From assembly GCA_022826025.1 (NCBI GenBank), contig JAJDVR010000042.1, forward strand, positions 1 to 33,733: a stretch of DNA of 33,733 nt, in the 5' to 3' direction. A model generated the notes under the pieces. The model did not search any database and was not told where the DNA came from. It was given only the letters and a program-made list of their open reading frames with translations. The translations under genes and the position numbers were made by a program. Numbering within the stretch: position 1 is the first letter of the stretch; each line of letters opens with the position of its first letter. Source of the stretch: Gemmatimonadota bacterium. Its GTDB lineage: Bacteria > Gemmatimonadota > Gemmatimonadetes > Longimicrobiales > Gaopeijiaceae. Of the stretch, positions 22,136-30,753 are shown piece after piece.

Positions 22136-23818
22136 TTACGGGAAGATCTGCCGAGCGGGCATGGGCACTGGTGTAACGGTGGCCAGGGGCAGGACCGCGA
22201 CACGCTGTAGCTCTGAGGAGTCTGTCATCACGCCGACCGCCACCGAGTCGGTCAGGCGAAAGGGCGTGAACCCGTCGGGGAACAGGACTCTCTGGAACTG
22301 TGGGCCTGCATCGTCCAGGACCACCGTCCACCAGGTCCTGCCATATCCGAGGGGAGGGAACGAACCGTCGAACTCCTGAATCCAGATCCGTCCGGGGGAG
22401 CAGCGCAGATCGATGCCGACCGGGACCTCCGCCGCCAGGTGATTGCCCGCGCGAGCGAGCATTTCCGTTGCGGCGCGTTCGATCTCGTCGTCGCTGACGT
22501 TCGTTCCCCGCGTCTCGTTGCGCATCATCCCGCGCACATATCCCAGGCGCTCCTCCTGCGACAGCGGCCGGCCCGCCCAGGGCAGAGTGATCTGCCTGAC
22601 TTTCGTGCCGCCGGGGCGATAGAGATGAAGACTGCGGTCGACCGGGTCGAGGACGGCGAGGAGGTCATCGGCACAACGGTCCCACAGGGGCACCGGGGCG
22701 AGACCCATGGCTGGAACACGGCTTGGGCTTGCAGCTCCGGGGAGGTCAACGGCGAAGTCCACGACCACGGTTGGTTCGGAATCAGCGTGCGCATGACGCA
22801 CGATCCTGCCGCCCCAGAAGTCGTCGCCCCGTGTGATCCCTCCGGGATAACTGGCCGTCCAGATTCCGGTATTGTCGTCGACGACCCGGAAGGGATCCCC
22901 GAATGTCACGCTCCTGATATCGGCACGAATGGATTCCCGGATAATGGGCGAGGGCGTTGAAGTCACGAAGTTGCCCTGAGCATCGAACAGGGAACGCCTG
23001 CGGGTGGCGAGATCCCACGCGACCACCCCGCCGGAGGAACCCGTTGCGGACAGGATCCAGGGATTGAGGAGTTCCCCCGGACCCTCGCCCGACCTGCCGA
23101 TGTCGGCGAGGACGCGGCCCGAGCGATCGTATGCGCGCAGAAAGGGTGCGGCTCCGGTGAGCACCCAGATCACGTCTCCGGACTCGACGATGTCGCGCAC
23201 ACCCCACAACTCGTCGCCTTCCTGGAAGGTCGTGAGCGCCGAAGGGGCAATCTCGACTTCAACCGTCGATCGGCCCGGGAGTTTCGGGCCGCATGCCCCG
23301 ATGCCGAGCGTCACGAGCACCAGCAGCGGGAGGATTGGCCGTCGTAACTGCGCTCGCATGTGCACCAGGACGCTTGCCAGGGCTGCGAGAGACGCGACCG
23401 CGGCGGCCAGAACCGGTGTCGCGACTGCCTCCGAAGGTCCGGGGTAGCCGGTTCCGCCCAGGAGGAGCAAGCCGGATCCGAGCGTCAATGCGCAGGCGAG
23501 AAAGCCAGCGACCATGCCCAGGAAAGCTCGCCACGCACCCGGTCGGGGCTCGTCTCGCGCCGCGCGCTCCAGGGCGCCCATGATGGTGTCCACGCCGGGC
23601 TCGGGGAGCGGTGGATCGGAGGTGCCGACCTGCCGGATCGAGGCGATCAGGTGGAGCAGTTCGTGTACCTCCTCGTCGGCGCTTCCGCCTGCCGGATCCG
23701 CGGCTTGCCCCGAATCGCCTGCCAGGATGGTCGAAACAAGACGGTCGATCTTCTCGGCGTCCATGTCGGACCGGCCGGCACCCCGCCGACCCGATAGCGC
23801 GCGCAGCTTCTTCATCAT
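22136..23818 (-). CDS. Probable anti-sigma membrane protein fused to a six-bladed beta-propeller
   Basis: A 560-residue protein starting at 23818, overlapping the sigma gene stop by 4 nt (ATGA). Residues 1-95 are hydrophilic and presumably cytoplasmic, without the HxxxCxxC zinc motif of ZAS anti-sigma factors. Three hydrophobic segments follow (about 98-121, 132-153, 161-175). The third ends LGIGACG, which looks like a lipobox (C176) preceded by M154. Residues 180-560 form a 6-bladed propeller like that at 1047-2159, with RSGRVLADIGRSGEGPGEL. Either this is one sensor that holds the sigma factor and reads a periplasmic signal, or an internal start at 23359 also yields a separate lipoprotein. 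The internal ATG lacks a ribosome-binding site, so I favour the fusion. Confidence 0.8.
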   Translation of the reverse strand: MMKKLRALSGRRGAGRSDMDAEKIDRLVSTILAGDSGQAADPAGGSADEEVHELLHLIASIRQVGTSDPPLPEPGVDTIMGALERAARDEPRPGAWRAFLGMVAGFLACALTLGSGLLLLGGTGYPGPSEAVATPVLAAAVASLAALASVLVHMRAQLRRPILPLLVLVTLGIGACGPKLPGRSTVEVEIAPSALTTFQEGDELWGVRDIVESGDVIWVLTGAAPFLRAYDRSGRVLADIGRSGEGPGELLNPWILSATGSSGGVVAWDLATRRRSLFDAQGNFVTSTPSPIIRESIRADIRSVTFGDPFRVVDDNTGIWTASYPGGITRGDDFWGGRIVRHAHADSEPTVVVDFAVDLPGAASPSRVPAMGLAPVPLWDRCADDLLAVLDPVDRSLHLYRPGGTKVRQITLPWAGRPLSQEERLGYVRGMMRNETRGTNVSDDEIERAATEMLARAGNHLAAEVPVGIDLRCSPGRIWIQEFDGSFPPLGYGRTWWTVVLDDAGPQFQRVLFPDGFTPFRLTDSVAVGVMTDSSELQRVAVLPLATVTPVPMPARQIFP

Positions 23819-24393
23819 GGGGATTCTCCTTGCCCAACAGGCTTGTCGGCGAGCCAGTCCATTCGGCGCAGCTTCTTCAGGCCACGATGGATCAGCGAGC
23901 GAACCGACACCTCCTTTACCGCCAGCATCCGAGCCACCTCGGCGGTGCTCCGGCCTTCGATGATTCGCAGCAGGATTGCGTCCCGCTCGCGCACCCGGAG
24001 CCGTTCAAGCGCGGCGTAGAGGGCAGCCGCCTGCTCCTGGCGTTTCAACTGTGCAGCCGGACCGGGCGTTCGGTCAGGGAGATCGCGGCGGTCGTCGAGG
24101 CGGACGAGCGGGCCGAGCCGACGTTTGCGTACTTCCATTCGGCAGACATTCCTGCACACGGTCAGCGCCCACCCGAGGAAGGATCCCGTCCCGGAAAAGC
24201 GCACGCGCTTCCTGTAGATCCGGATCCAGCAGACCTGCAACAGATCGGCCGCGTGGTCGTCGTCACGGGCATAGCCACGGATCAATCGAAGCATTCGCGG
24301 AGACGTCTCCCGGACCAGATGGCGAAACAGCGCGGGGTCTCCTGCATGGAATCGCTTCCGGTCGAAGTCGCCGCCGGCGTCGTGGGGCGTCAA
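23815..24393 (-). CDS. ECF-type RNA polymerase sigma factor
   Basis: A 192-residue sigma-70 family protein with region 2 at about 20-90 (ADLLQVCWIRIYRKRVRF, SFLGWALTVCRNVCRMEVRKRR) and region 4 at about 120-178 (ERLRVRERDAILLRIIEGRSTAEVARMLAVKEVSVRSLIHRGLKKLR). It directs transcription of a stress or surface regulon. It overlaps both neighbours by ATGA: the upstream membrane protein gene and the downstream propeller fusion. All three are therefore translationally coupled, and the downstream protein is the natural anti-sigma candidate. Confidence 0.92.
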   Translation of the reverse strand: MTPHDAGGDFDRKRFHAGDPALFRHLVRETSPRMLRLIRGYARDDDHAADLLQVCWIRIYRKRVRFSGTGSFLGWALTVCRNVCRMEVRKRRLGPLVRLDDRRDLPDRTPGPAAQLKRQEQAAALYAALERLRVRERDAILLRIIEGRSTAEVARMLAVKEVSVRSLIHRGLKKLRRMDWLADKPVGQGESP

Positions 24394-25157
24394 CGGGCGG
24401 AGCCCCGATCAGGACCGATGAACGCGTACAGGATCCCGGCTGCAACAAGCGGCAGGCTCAGCGGGAGAACGAACAGCAGTCCTCCCCAGGCCCCGCGGTG
24501 ACCAACCAGCTCATCGGCCATGGCCACGGGAATCCAGAACGTCGCGAACATCAGTCCGCCCGAAAGCCACCGCGTGACGTAGCGAGGCCAGGTGGACAGC
24601 CTACGGGTCAATCCTCCGGTCAGATCACCCAGCACGGCCGCCAACAAGACGAACGCCGCGTTCGCGACCGGTACGAGCAGCGTCCCCAGATCGTTGGCCG
24701 CTCTACGCAAGTACCTTGCGGCCTCGTTTCCTGTCGCGGCCTCCGCAGCGGCTTGCGAGGACCTCACGGAATGGACGAGCGCGCTGGGAAGCGACCAGTC
24801 GGCGCCAGTCCACCTCGGGAACATGGGTAGCACAAGGGACGGCAGGGCGTATGCCGCCACCGCCAGCATCGCGAGGACGATCCAGCGGCGACGCCGCAAA
24901 CCGGCAGAACTCCCTCCGAGAATGCCGCAGCCGTTCAGAGCCGCGGCGAACACCGCGGGCGGGAGGATCTGGACAACCGTGCCGGGTATACGTCTCGCCA
25001 CCATCTCGAGGAAATCCGGGACCGCATCCGGCCTCCCCCAGAAATGCGTTGCCGAATACGCGAGATACACCGCCAGAAGGACGACAACCCAGATCGCGAT
25101 ACGCCTGGCCAAACCGGATTCCGGCTGCGGATGGGACTTGGTCTCGGTCATGTGCAT
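24390..25157 (-). CDS. Polytopic membrane protein of unknown function in the sigma operon
   Basis: A 255-residue protein with about six hydrophobic segments (near residues 19-40, 63-80, 91-112, 160-182, 195-213, 222-246). A charged loop at 128-155 follows the third. No family is recognised. The start is ATG 25157 or the ATG two codons later (25151). It is first in the operon, and its stop overlaps the sigma start by 4 nt, suggesting a role in sensing or in controlling the sigma factor; this is inference from coupling. Confidence 0.75.
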   Translation of the reverse strand: MHMTETKSHPQPESGLARRIAIWVVVLLAVYLAYSATHFWGRPDAVPDFLEMVARRIPGTVVQILPPAVFAAALNGCGILGGSSAGLRRRRWIVLAMLAVAAYALPSLVLPMFPRWTGADWSLPSALVHSVRSSQAAAEAATGNEAARYLRRAANDLGTLLVPVANAAFVLLAAVLGDLTGGLTRRLSTWPRYVTRWLSGGLMFATFWIPVAMADELVGHRGAWGGLLFVLPLSLPLVAAGILYAFIGPDRGSAR

Positions 25158-25306
25158 CCCCGTGGCGCAGGTGGCCTTGTCCGGTCCGGAGCTCGCGCCG
25201 AACGCGGTTGTTTCAAAACAGGGGATGCCAAATCGGCGGCGGCCGTTGCGAAAGGCCGTGGCAACGCGCGGACAGAGGTCCTCGATCCACGTGCTACCTC
25301 GGCCTT

Positions 25307-25325
25307 GCCGGGCATGATGCCCGGC
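25307..25325 (-). terminator. Hairpin after the 25344-26015 gene
   Basis: GCCGGGC (25307-25313) pairs with GCCCGGC (25319-25325) around ATGAT, starting about 18 nt beyond the stop on the minus strand. No T-run follows. It is a plausible rho-independent-like or mRNA-end structure. Confidence 0.4.
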
Positions 25326-25343
25326 CCGCGGTCGCGAGCGCGG

Positions 25344-26015
25344 TTACCGCCGCGAGGCGCTGCAGTCGGTGAGGTTCACACAGGTCACTTCGTAGAGATG
25401 CCGCTGGCCCGGGGGCAGGGCCAGCACGCTCGCCGCCGCGACCGCGTCCCGGATGTCCACCGGCTGGCCGGGCCGGAAGGTGATGGTGGCGCGCCAGCGC
25501 TGCGCGCCGCCGTCCGCGTAGGACTCGATCCTGGTCTCGGTCACCCAGGGCACCTCGGCGAACGCGCGGTTCAGGTCGTTCAGATCGGTGGCGCCCCGCG
25601 GTCCGGTGGCGAGCGGCAGCCACATCGTCTCCACGGAGAAGGGGTGGTTCTCGCGCCAGCGGTTGAGGGCCGCGTTCACCTGCTCGTGGTCCGTCCCGGT
25701 GTTGAGAAGATGCTGCGCGTACGACTGGAGCATCAGGTCGTTGTGCTTCACGTCCGATGTGAGCGCCTCCTCCATGCGCTCCAGGAAGGTCTCGTCGTCG
25801 CCCTGCTGCAAAGCCTGAACGGCCTCCAGGAACTCCGTGTCCGGGTCTCCGGGGTTGATGGCCGACACCACGTCGGTCATGTCCGCCCACTTCGCGTTCA
25901 GGAAGTCGACCGGGTCCTGCCCGCGCGACACCAGATACTCCCGGGCTCCCACGATGACGGCGATCGTGTAGATGCCGATCAGCATGCGGTAGCGCCGATA
26001 CCAGTCCGAGATCAC
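25344..26015 (-). CDS. Membrane-anchored protein of unknown function, partner of the His-rich membrane protein
   Basis: Starting at GTG 26015 (GGAGG about 10 nt upstream) this gives 223 residues. A single transmembrane helix lies near the N-terminus (about 11-26, MLIGIYTIAVIVGA). A helical region rich in acidic and glutamine residues follows (DTEFLEAVQALQQGDDETFLERMEEAL), then a small beta-rich end with two cysteines (CVNLTDC). The gene lies 35 nt after the stop of the upstream membrane protein gene. Longer frames in this region read through the neighbouring gene in the wrong frame. No family is recognised. Confidence 0.7.
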   Translation of the reverse strand: MISDWYRRYRMLIGIYTIAVIVGAREYLVSRGQDPVDFLNAKWADMTDVVSAINPGDPDTEFLEAVQALQQGDDETFLERMEEALTSDVKHNDLMLQSYAQHLLNTGTDHEQVNAALNRWRENHPFSVETMWLPLATGPRGATDLNDLNRAFAEVPWVTETRIESYADGGAQRWRATITFRPGQPVDIRDAVAAASVLALPPGQRHLYEVTCVNLTDCSASRR

Positions 26016-26050
26016 GCCCGCGTGTCCTCCATCAGCTAGTCCTCCCTCAG

Positions 26051-27163
26051 CTAAAGCCCCCGCTGGGTCTGCTTGTCGCGCACCTTCCAGATGAACGAGT
26101 CGAGGTAGTAGTGCATGAGCCCGTAGGCGTAGACCATCATCTGCGAGAAGAGCGCGTATCCGCTGGAGTAGTCGAGCGCCGGGATTCCGAACTCGGGCAG
26201 CGCGGGATAGGGGGCGAAGTTCACTACTCCGAACCCGAACTCGTCCAGCGGACGGTTGATGAGGAGCTGGAAGAGGACGGCGTAGGCCGCCCCGCCCACC
26301 AGGAACCAGCGAAGCCTGCCCTTGCCGGTCACCCGCGACCAGAAACCGGGTCTGGAGGTCCCCTTGCTCGCGGTACGGCGCATGTAGGAATACACCATGA
26401 CGATGTACTGGACGCCGTGCATGAGACGGTGCGCGACCGCATAGAGCAGGATCGACGTGGTCTGCCAGGCCACGAAGTACCAGAGGAAGTAGCTGGCCCC
26501 GATGAAGAGGTATTTGATGGGGTTGATGGTCCCGCCCGCGACCGCGATCTGGCGGAGGTGCAGGGCGTAGACGATCAGATACCCGACCAGCACGATCTGG
26601 CTGACCGTGAGCAACCCGTCCACGAAGCCCGCCGACACCGGCACGTGCATCCGGTGCAGCTCGCGGATCCAGAGGAAGCGAAACATGGGTGCGCTGATGA
26701 ACATGTAGCCGTACAGCACGCAGTGCAGGCCGAGGTCGAAGCGGCGCGTCGAGGGGAGCCCGGCGCCCGCTTTGAAGTCGTAGATGCGCGCGAGCCCGTG
26801 CTGCTGCATGAGGCTGTGCTGATGGTCCCAGGCGGTGACCAGCAGCAGCAGGGTGATCGGCGCGAACTGCAGACCCATGATGGTGAATCCGACGATCACG
26901 ATGGGGCCCGCGATCAGGCGGTTCCTGAAGCGTTCCCAGATGTCGGGCATCCCGTAGGAGCGCACCCACCCGGCGTAGTGGTGGGGGATGGTGATCCACA
27001 GGTTGATCGACGCCACCGCCACATAGGGAAGCCACGCCTGGAAGCCCAGCGCCATCGCGACGGCGAAGAAGGGCAGCCCGAGGAACCAGACGATGTCCGC
27101 TCGGCGATTCAGGATGTAGCCCGTCTTGAACATGCCGTTCACGTCGGTTTGCGGGCGTGGCAA
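26051..27163 (-). CDS. Histidine-rich polytopic membrane protein, possible membrane metalloenzyme
   Basis: A 370-residue protein from TTG 27163, with GGAGG at 27170-27174 and 6-nt spacing; ATG 27133 would drop ten residues. It has about eight hydrophobic segments. Conserved-looking polar clusters sit at their edges: HH at 61-62 (IPHHYAGW), WDHQHSLMQQHG (D113, H114, H116, H122), AHRLMHG (H245, H249) and MHYYLDSFIWKVRD (H351, D355). Several such histidines facing a membrane recall di-iron or other metal membrane oxidases, hydroxylases and desaturases, though the spacing matches none I know. The gene forms an operon with 25344-26015 and is divergent from the SRAP gene. Confidence 0.8.
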   Translation of the reverse strand: MPRPQTDVNGMFKTGYILNRRADIVWFLGLPFFAVAMALGFQAWLPYVAVASINLWITIPHHYAGWVRSYGMPDIWERFRNRLIAGPIVIVGFTIMGLQFAPITLLLLVTAWDHQHSLMQQHGLARIYDFKAGAGLPSTRRFDLGLHCVLYGYMFISAPMFRFLWIRELHRMHVPVSAGFVDGLLTVSQIVLVGYLIVYALHLRQIAVAGGTINPIKYLFIGASYFLWYFVAWQTTSILLYAVAHRLMHGVQYIVMVYSYMRRTASKGTSRPGFWSRVTGKGRLRWFLVGGAAYAVLFQLLINRPLDEFGFGVVNFAPYPALPEFGIPALDYSSGYALFSQMMVYAYGLMHYYLDSFIWKVRDKQTQRGL

Positions 27164-27370
27164 CAGGTTCCTCCAAAGATGTTCCCGGCGCCCCCGTCGC
27201 GCCAATCCGGAGGCGGCGTCCATGGATGAGGCCCGGTTGCGGGCGGGGGCGACGGGCAACGGCCGTCTCCGGAAGGCGGGAACGTGGCGCGACTCCCTTG
27301 CACGTTCGACGTAATCGAGGGAGCTTGCCCCACTCCCATTCTCGATCCGCACGACCAGGAACATCTGTTC

Positions 27371-28060
27371 ATGTGTGGCCGCTTCAGCCAGAAGTTGACG
27401 CCGCGGGAAGTCTACGACCTGTACGGTGTGACGGAGGCTCCGCCCTCGCTTGCGCGGGAGCCCCGCTACAACGGCGCTCCGACGCAGGATTTCGCGGTCT
27501 GCCGCATCGATGACGGCGGCAGCCGGCGCATCGCGGAACTCCGCTGGGGCCTGGTTCCCTCGTGGTGGAGGGATGCGGGAACGGGGCCGCCGCTCATCAA
27601 CGCGCGCGCCGAGACGATTCACGTGAAGCGCGCATTCGCGGACGCCTTCCGCGAGCGGCGCTGCCTCGTCCCCGCCGACGGCTGGTTCGAATGGCGGGGT
27701 CCCTCCCGGGCTCCGCAGCCGTACTATCTGACCTTCGCCACCGGCGTGTCCGTCTCGTTCGCCGGGGTCTGGGAGCGCCGGGAAACGAGACGCGAAGTAA
27801 TCGAGTCCTTCGCGATTCTCACGACTCGAGCCTCGGCTTCGCTCGCCGACATCCATCATCGCCAGCCTGCCATCGTGGATCCGGAGTGGTTCGCGGAGTG
27901 GCTCGACCCTTCCACGCGGGCGCCTGAGCTCATTGAGCGGCTGAACACTCCCCATCCCGGACCGTACGAACGGCATGCCGTCAGCCCGCGGGTGAACAGC
28001 GTTCGGAACGACGACGCCGACATCCTGCGCCCTGTCGGAGAGCAGTTGAGGTTGATTTGA
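27371..28060 (+). CDS. SRAP domain protein (HMCES/YedK family)
   Basis: A 229-residue cytoplasmic protein that forms a thiazolidine crosslink with abasic sites in single-stranded DNA and so shields them during replication. Initiator methionine is followed by the catalytic C2 (MCGRFSQ). Other family residues are N77 in INARAET, E107 in WFEW and H162 in IHHRQP. The upstream in-frame extension from 27284 would hide the essential N-terminal cysteine, so ATG 27371 is the start. Known in SOS-associated contexts, but I see no LexA box here. Confidence 0.95.
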   Translation: MCGRFSQKLTPREVYDLYGVTEAPPSLAREPRYNGAPTQDFAVCRIDDGGSRRIAELRWGLVPSWWRDAGTGPPLINARAETIHVKRAFADAFRERRCLVPADGWFEWRGPSRAPQPYYLTFATGVSVSFAGVWERRETRREVIESFAILTTRASASLADIHHRQPAIVDPEWFAEWLDPSTRAPELIERLNTPHPGPYERHAVSPRVNSVRNDDADILRPVGEQLRLI

Positions 28061-28262
28061 TCGGGGGCGCGCAGGACCCGATTGGGGGGCGCGAGGGCAC
28101 GGCCCGCAGTCCGCGGTGGTACAGGATCATTACGGCCCGCATGGGCACGGCCCGTGGTTTCGCGCCATACTTCATTCGTCGCGTCGTCGATGGGTTCATC
28201 GCGTGATCGATGGGCTGCCGGGCGCTCGCAAGCATCCAACTCCTTCTTTCGGGAATCCTGAC

Positions 28263-29696
28263 ATGATCCTGGGACGCAGAAAGTTCCTCTCACGGATGTT
28301 CTCCGCCGGGGGATTCGCCGCCCTCACCCCGTCACTGGCCGGGCTGGTCGCGTGTGGCAGAGGGGGCGGAAGCGCGGACGGAGCCCGCAGACCGGTCAAC
28401 ATCGAACCCTACGGCCCGCTGGTACGGTCGCCGGACTGTCCCGAGATCGAGATCCCGGAGCGGCTCCGTTGCGTGCGCCTGAGTTCGGGGGGCCTGCCCT
28501 CGACGGTTCGGGAGGGGTTTGTGGTGCCCAACGCGTTCGACGGCATGGCCGCGTTTCCGCTTCCCAACGGCAACACTCGCCTGATCCGGAACCACGAGAT
28601 GACCGACCCGGCGGACTCCGCACGGCCGATCGGCACCCCGCACTACGACCGCACCGGAAGCGGGGGAACGACCTCGCTCGAAGTGCGCATTGCGGGTGAC
28701 GGGGATGGACTGCGGGTGGAACTCGTTGACGAGTTTGCCTCCCTCGCGGGCACGCGCATCAACTGCGCCGGTGGCCCGACCCCGTGGGGAAGCTGGCTGT
28801 CGTGCGAAGAGACCACCGAGGGATTGGGCGATGGTTTCGACAGGCCGCACGGGTACATCTTCGAAGTGCCCGCGGCTGCCACGGGGCCGGCGGATCCGGT
28901 GCCGCTCAAGGCGATGGGGCGCTTCATTCACGAGGCGGTGGCGGTCGATCCGGAAACCGGGATCGTATATGAGACCGAGGACACCTGGTACGTCCCGGGC
29001 CGCCGCAACCGGCCCGGCGCGGGCCTCTACCGCTTCATCCCGGATGAGCCGGGGGTGCTGGCGGCCGGCGGCCGGCTGCAGATGATGGCCGTGACCGGCG
29101 AGCCCGGCTACCTGACGGCCCGCGGCCAGACGCCGGGTGCGGTGCTCCCCGCTCACTGGGTGGACATCGACGATCCCGACCCGGCGGACGCCGAAGACGA
29201 TGAGTTGGCGGTCTTCAAGCAGGGTCTCGACCGGGGCGCCGCGCGCTTCGCCCGGCTGGAGGGTGCGTTTTACGGCGATGGCGGCATCTATGTGGTCTCC
29301 ACCAACGGGGGAGATGAGACTTCCGGGCAGGTCTTCCACTACCGGCCGACCTCCGCCGACGAGGGCGAGCTGACCCTGGTGTTCGAGTCTCCGGGTCCGG
29401 ATGTCCTGGACAGCCCGGACAACCTGGTGGTGAGCCCGCGCGGCGGGCTGGTCATGTGCGAAGACGGGATCGGCGACCAGTACGTGCGCGCCCTCGACCG
29501 GGAGGGCAGGATCGTCAACCTGGCGCGCGCGCCGCTGGATCCGGGGAGGCAGGCGGCCGGTGAGTTCGCGGGATCGTGCTTCAGTCCGGACGGGCGGGTG
29601 CTCTTCTTCAATCAGCAGGGAGACCGCCGGGAAGGGGACCCCATCGCCAGTGCCACCTACGCGATGTGGGGACCCTGGGAGGACGGACCCGTCTGA
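28263..29696 (+). CDS. PhoX-like (DUF839) protein with Tat and lipoprotein signal
   Basis: A 477-residue exported protein. The N-terminus has a twin-arginine-like motif GRRKFLSR (4-11), a hydrophobic stretch and a lipobox LVAC (C31), so it is a Tat-dependent lipoprotein. Body motifs are of the PhoX/DUF839 family: IRNHEMTDPADSARP, CAGGPTPWGSWLSCEET, RFIHEAVAVDPETGIVYETED, GDGGIYVVSTNGGD and SPDNLVVSPRGGLVMCEDG. PhoX enzymes are calcium/iron alkaline phosphatases, but many DUF839 homologues are not tested, so I do not claim phosphatase activity. The upstream 200 bp (28061-28262) holds no gene that I can support. The next gene starts 2 nt after its stop. Confidence 0.92.
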   Translation: MILGRRKFLSRMFSAGGFAALTPSLAGLVACGRGGGSADGARRPVNIEPYGPLVRSPDCPEIEIPERLRCVRLSSGGLPSTVREGFVVPNAFDGMAAFPLPNGNTRLIRNHEMTDPADSARPIGTPHYDRTGSGGTTSLEVRIAGDGDGLRVELVDEFASLAGTRINCAGGPTPWGSWLSCEETTEGLGDGFDRPHGYIFEVPAAATGPADPVPLKAMGRFIHEAVAVDPETGIVYETEDTWYVPGRRNRPGAGLYRFIPDEPGVLAAGGRLQMMAVTGEPGYLTARGQTPGAVLPAHWVDIDDPDPADAEDDELAVFKQGLDRGAARFARLEGAFYGDGGIYVVSTNGGDETSGQVFHYRPTSADEGELTLVFESPGPDVLDSPDNLVVSPRGGLVMCEDGIGDQYVRALDREGRIVNLARAPLDPGRQAAGEFAGSCFSPDGRVLFFNQQGDRREGDPIASATYAMWGPWEDGPV

Positions 29697-29698
29697 CT

Positions 29699-30694
29699 TT
29701 GCCACCACCGAAACTCCTCTTGAGACGCGCGTCGGCCGTCATTGGCCGGGCACCGCGCTCCGGCCGGACCGCCGCCGCGGTAGTGGGCGCGCTGGCCCTG
29801 TTGGCCGCGTGCGCCATCGACCCCGCTGACGGACGAGCCCAGTCCCCGGAACACGGGCCGCTCGTGCTCGAGATGCCCGCCAGCACCCGCGGGCTGGCGC
29901 TGGGGGGCGCCTTCTACATGGTGGGCAACGACAGCGACGCCGTGTTCCACAACCCGGCCCTGATCGGAGGCAACGGAGTGGTCGGCGGGGCGATGCAACG
30001 TTTCGGGACCGCGAGCCTGCTGAGCACAGTGTCGGGAGCCGCCGACTGGTCCTCGGCCAGCGTGGCCGTGGGGGTTCAGACGCTCGGGTACGGGGTGCCG
30101 GACCGCGGTGCGGCCGTCCTGTCCCACGACGCACAGTCGCTCTTCACCAACGGGAAGACGGGAACGGCGGAGGTCGCCGTCTCGGTGGGGTACGCGCGGG
30201 AGGTGCGGGGCATACGGGCCGGCATCACCGGCAAGCTGGTGGACCAGCGCCTGGGTGGTCATCACGACGCCACGGGAGCCATCGACCTGGGGGTGGCCGT
30301 CGGGGCCGGGCCCGCGCGGCTGGGCCTCGCCGTGCAGAACCTGGGACCGGGGCTCACACTGGGCGATGTCGAGGTGCCGCTGCCCGTTCGGGTCACCGCA
30401 GGCGGGTCGACTCCGGCCATCCCGGTGGGACCCCTCGACCTGGGCTGGAGCGCCGCCGTCTCCCGCGAGGCGGATGGCAAGGTTGTCCCGGGGGCGGGGA
30501 TCGAGGTCGCCTACTGGCCCGTGCGCGGGCGCACCTTCACGGCCCGCGTGGGGGTGAGGCGCCCCCCGGACGGCTTCGGTCAGCCGGTCACTTTCGGGGG
30601 CGCGTTCAACGGCGACCGGCTCGCCATCGACTACGCCTGGCAGCGCTACGACGGCGGCGAGACGGCCCACCGCTTCGGGCTCAGCTGGCGATAG
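29699..30694 (+). CDS. PorV/PorQ-like outer-membrane barrel protein
   Basis: A protein of about 331 residues. The TTG at 29699 lies 2 nt after the PhoX-like stop, which suggests coupling, but a good ribosome-binding site is lacking, and GTG at 29783 just before a lipobox-like LLAAC is an alternative. After the signal, the PASTRGLALGGAFYMVGNDSDAVFHNPAL segment is the hallmark of the PorV/PorQ family, outer-membrane proteins linked to type IX secretion in Bacteroidota. The rest shows alternating beta-strands with conserved turns (GYAREVRGIRAGITGK, GLAVQNLGPGLTLG, NGDRLAIDYAWQRY) ending in FGLSWR. I see no other type IX component in the window. Confidence 0.85.
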   Translation: MPPPKLLLRRASAVIGRAPRSGRTAAAVVGALALLAACAIDPADGRAQSPEHGPLVLEMPASTRGLALGGAFYMVGNDSDAVFHNPALIGGNGVVGGAMQRFGTASLLSTVSGAADWSSASVAVGVQTLGYGVPDRGAAVLSHDAQSLFTNGKTGTAEVAVSVGYAREVRGIRAGITGKLVDQRLGGHHDATGAIDLGVAVGAGPARLGLAVQNLGPGLTLGDVEVPLPVRVTAGGSTPAIPVGPLDLGWSAAVSREADGKVVPGAGIEVAYWPVRGRTFTARVGVRRPPDGFGQPVTFGGAFNGDRLAIDYAWQRYDGGETAHRFGLSWR

Positions 30695-30753
30695 GCCGAG
30701 GGGCGGGCGGGTTCGACGGGTAAGGAGCGAGGGGCTTCTTCATCTCAGTCCAC

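Noticed and set aside
25210-25215. Possible ECF promoter (TGAAAC on the minus strand) upstream of the sigma operon
   Set aside because: No convincing -10 such as CGTC or CGTA lies at the expected 16-17 bp, so autoregulation cannot be claimed.
25344-27176. A 610-codon minus-strand frame joining two genes
   Set aside because: Its first two thirds read the His-rich membrane gene in the wrong frame and give arginine-rich nonsense; only the part after 26015 is a protein.
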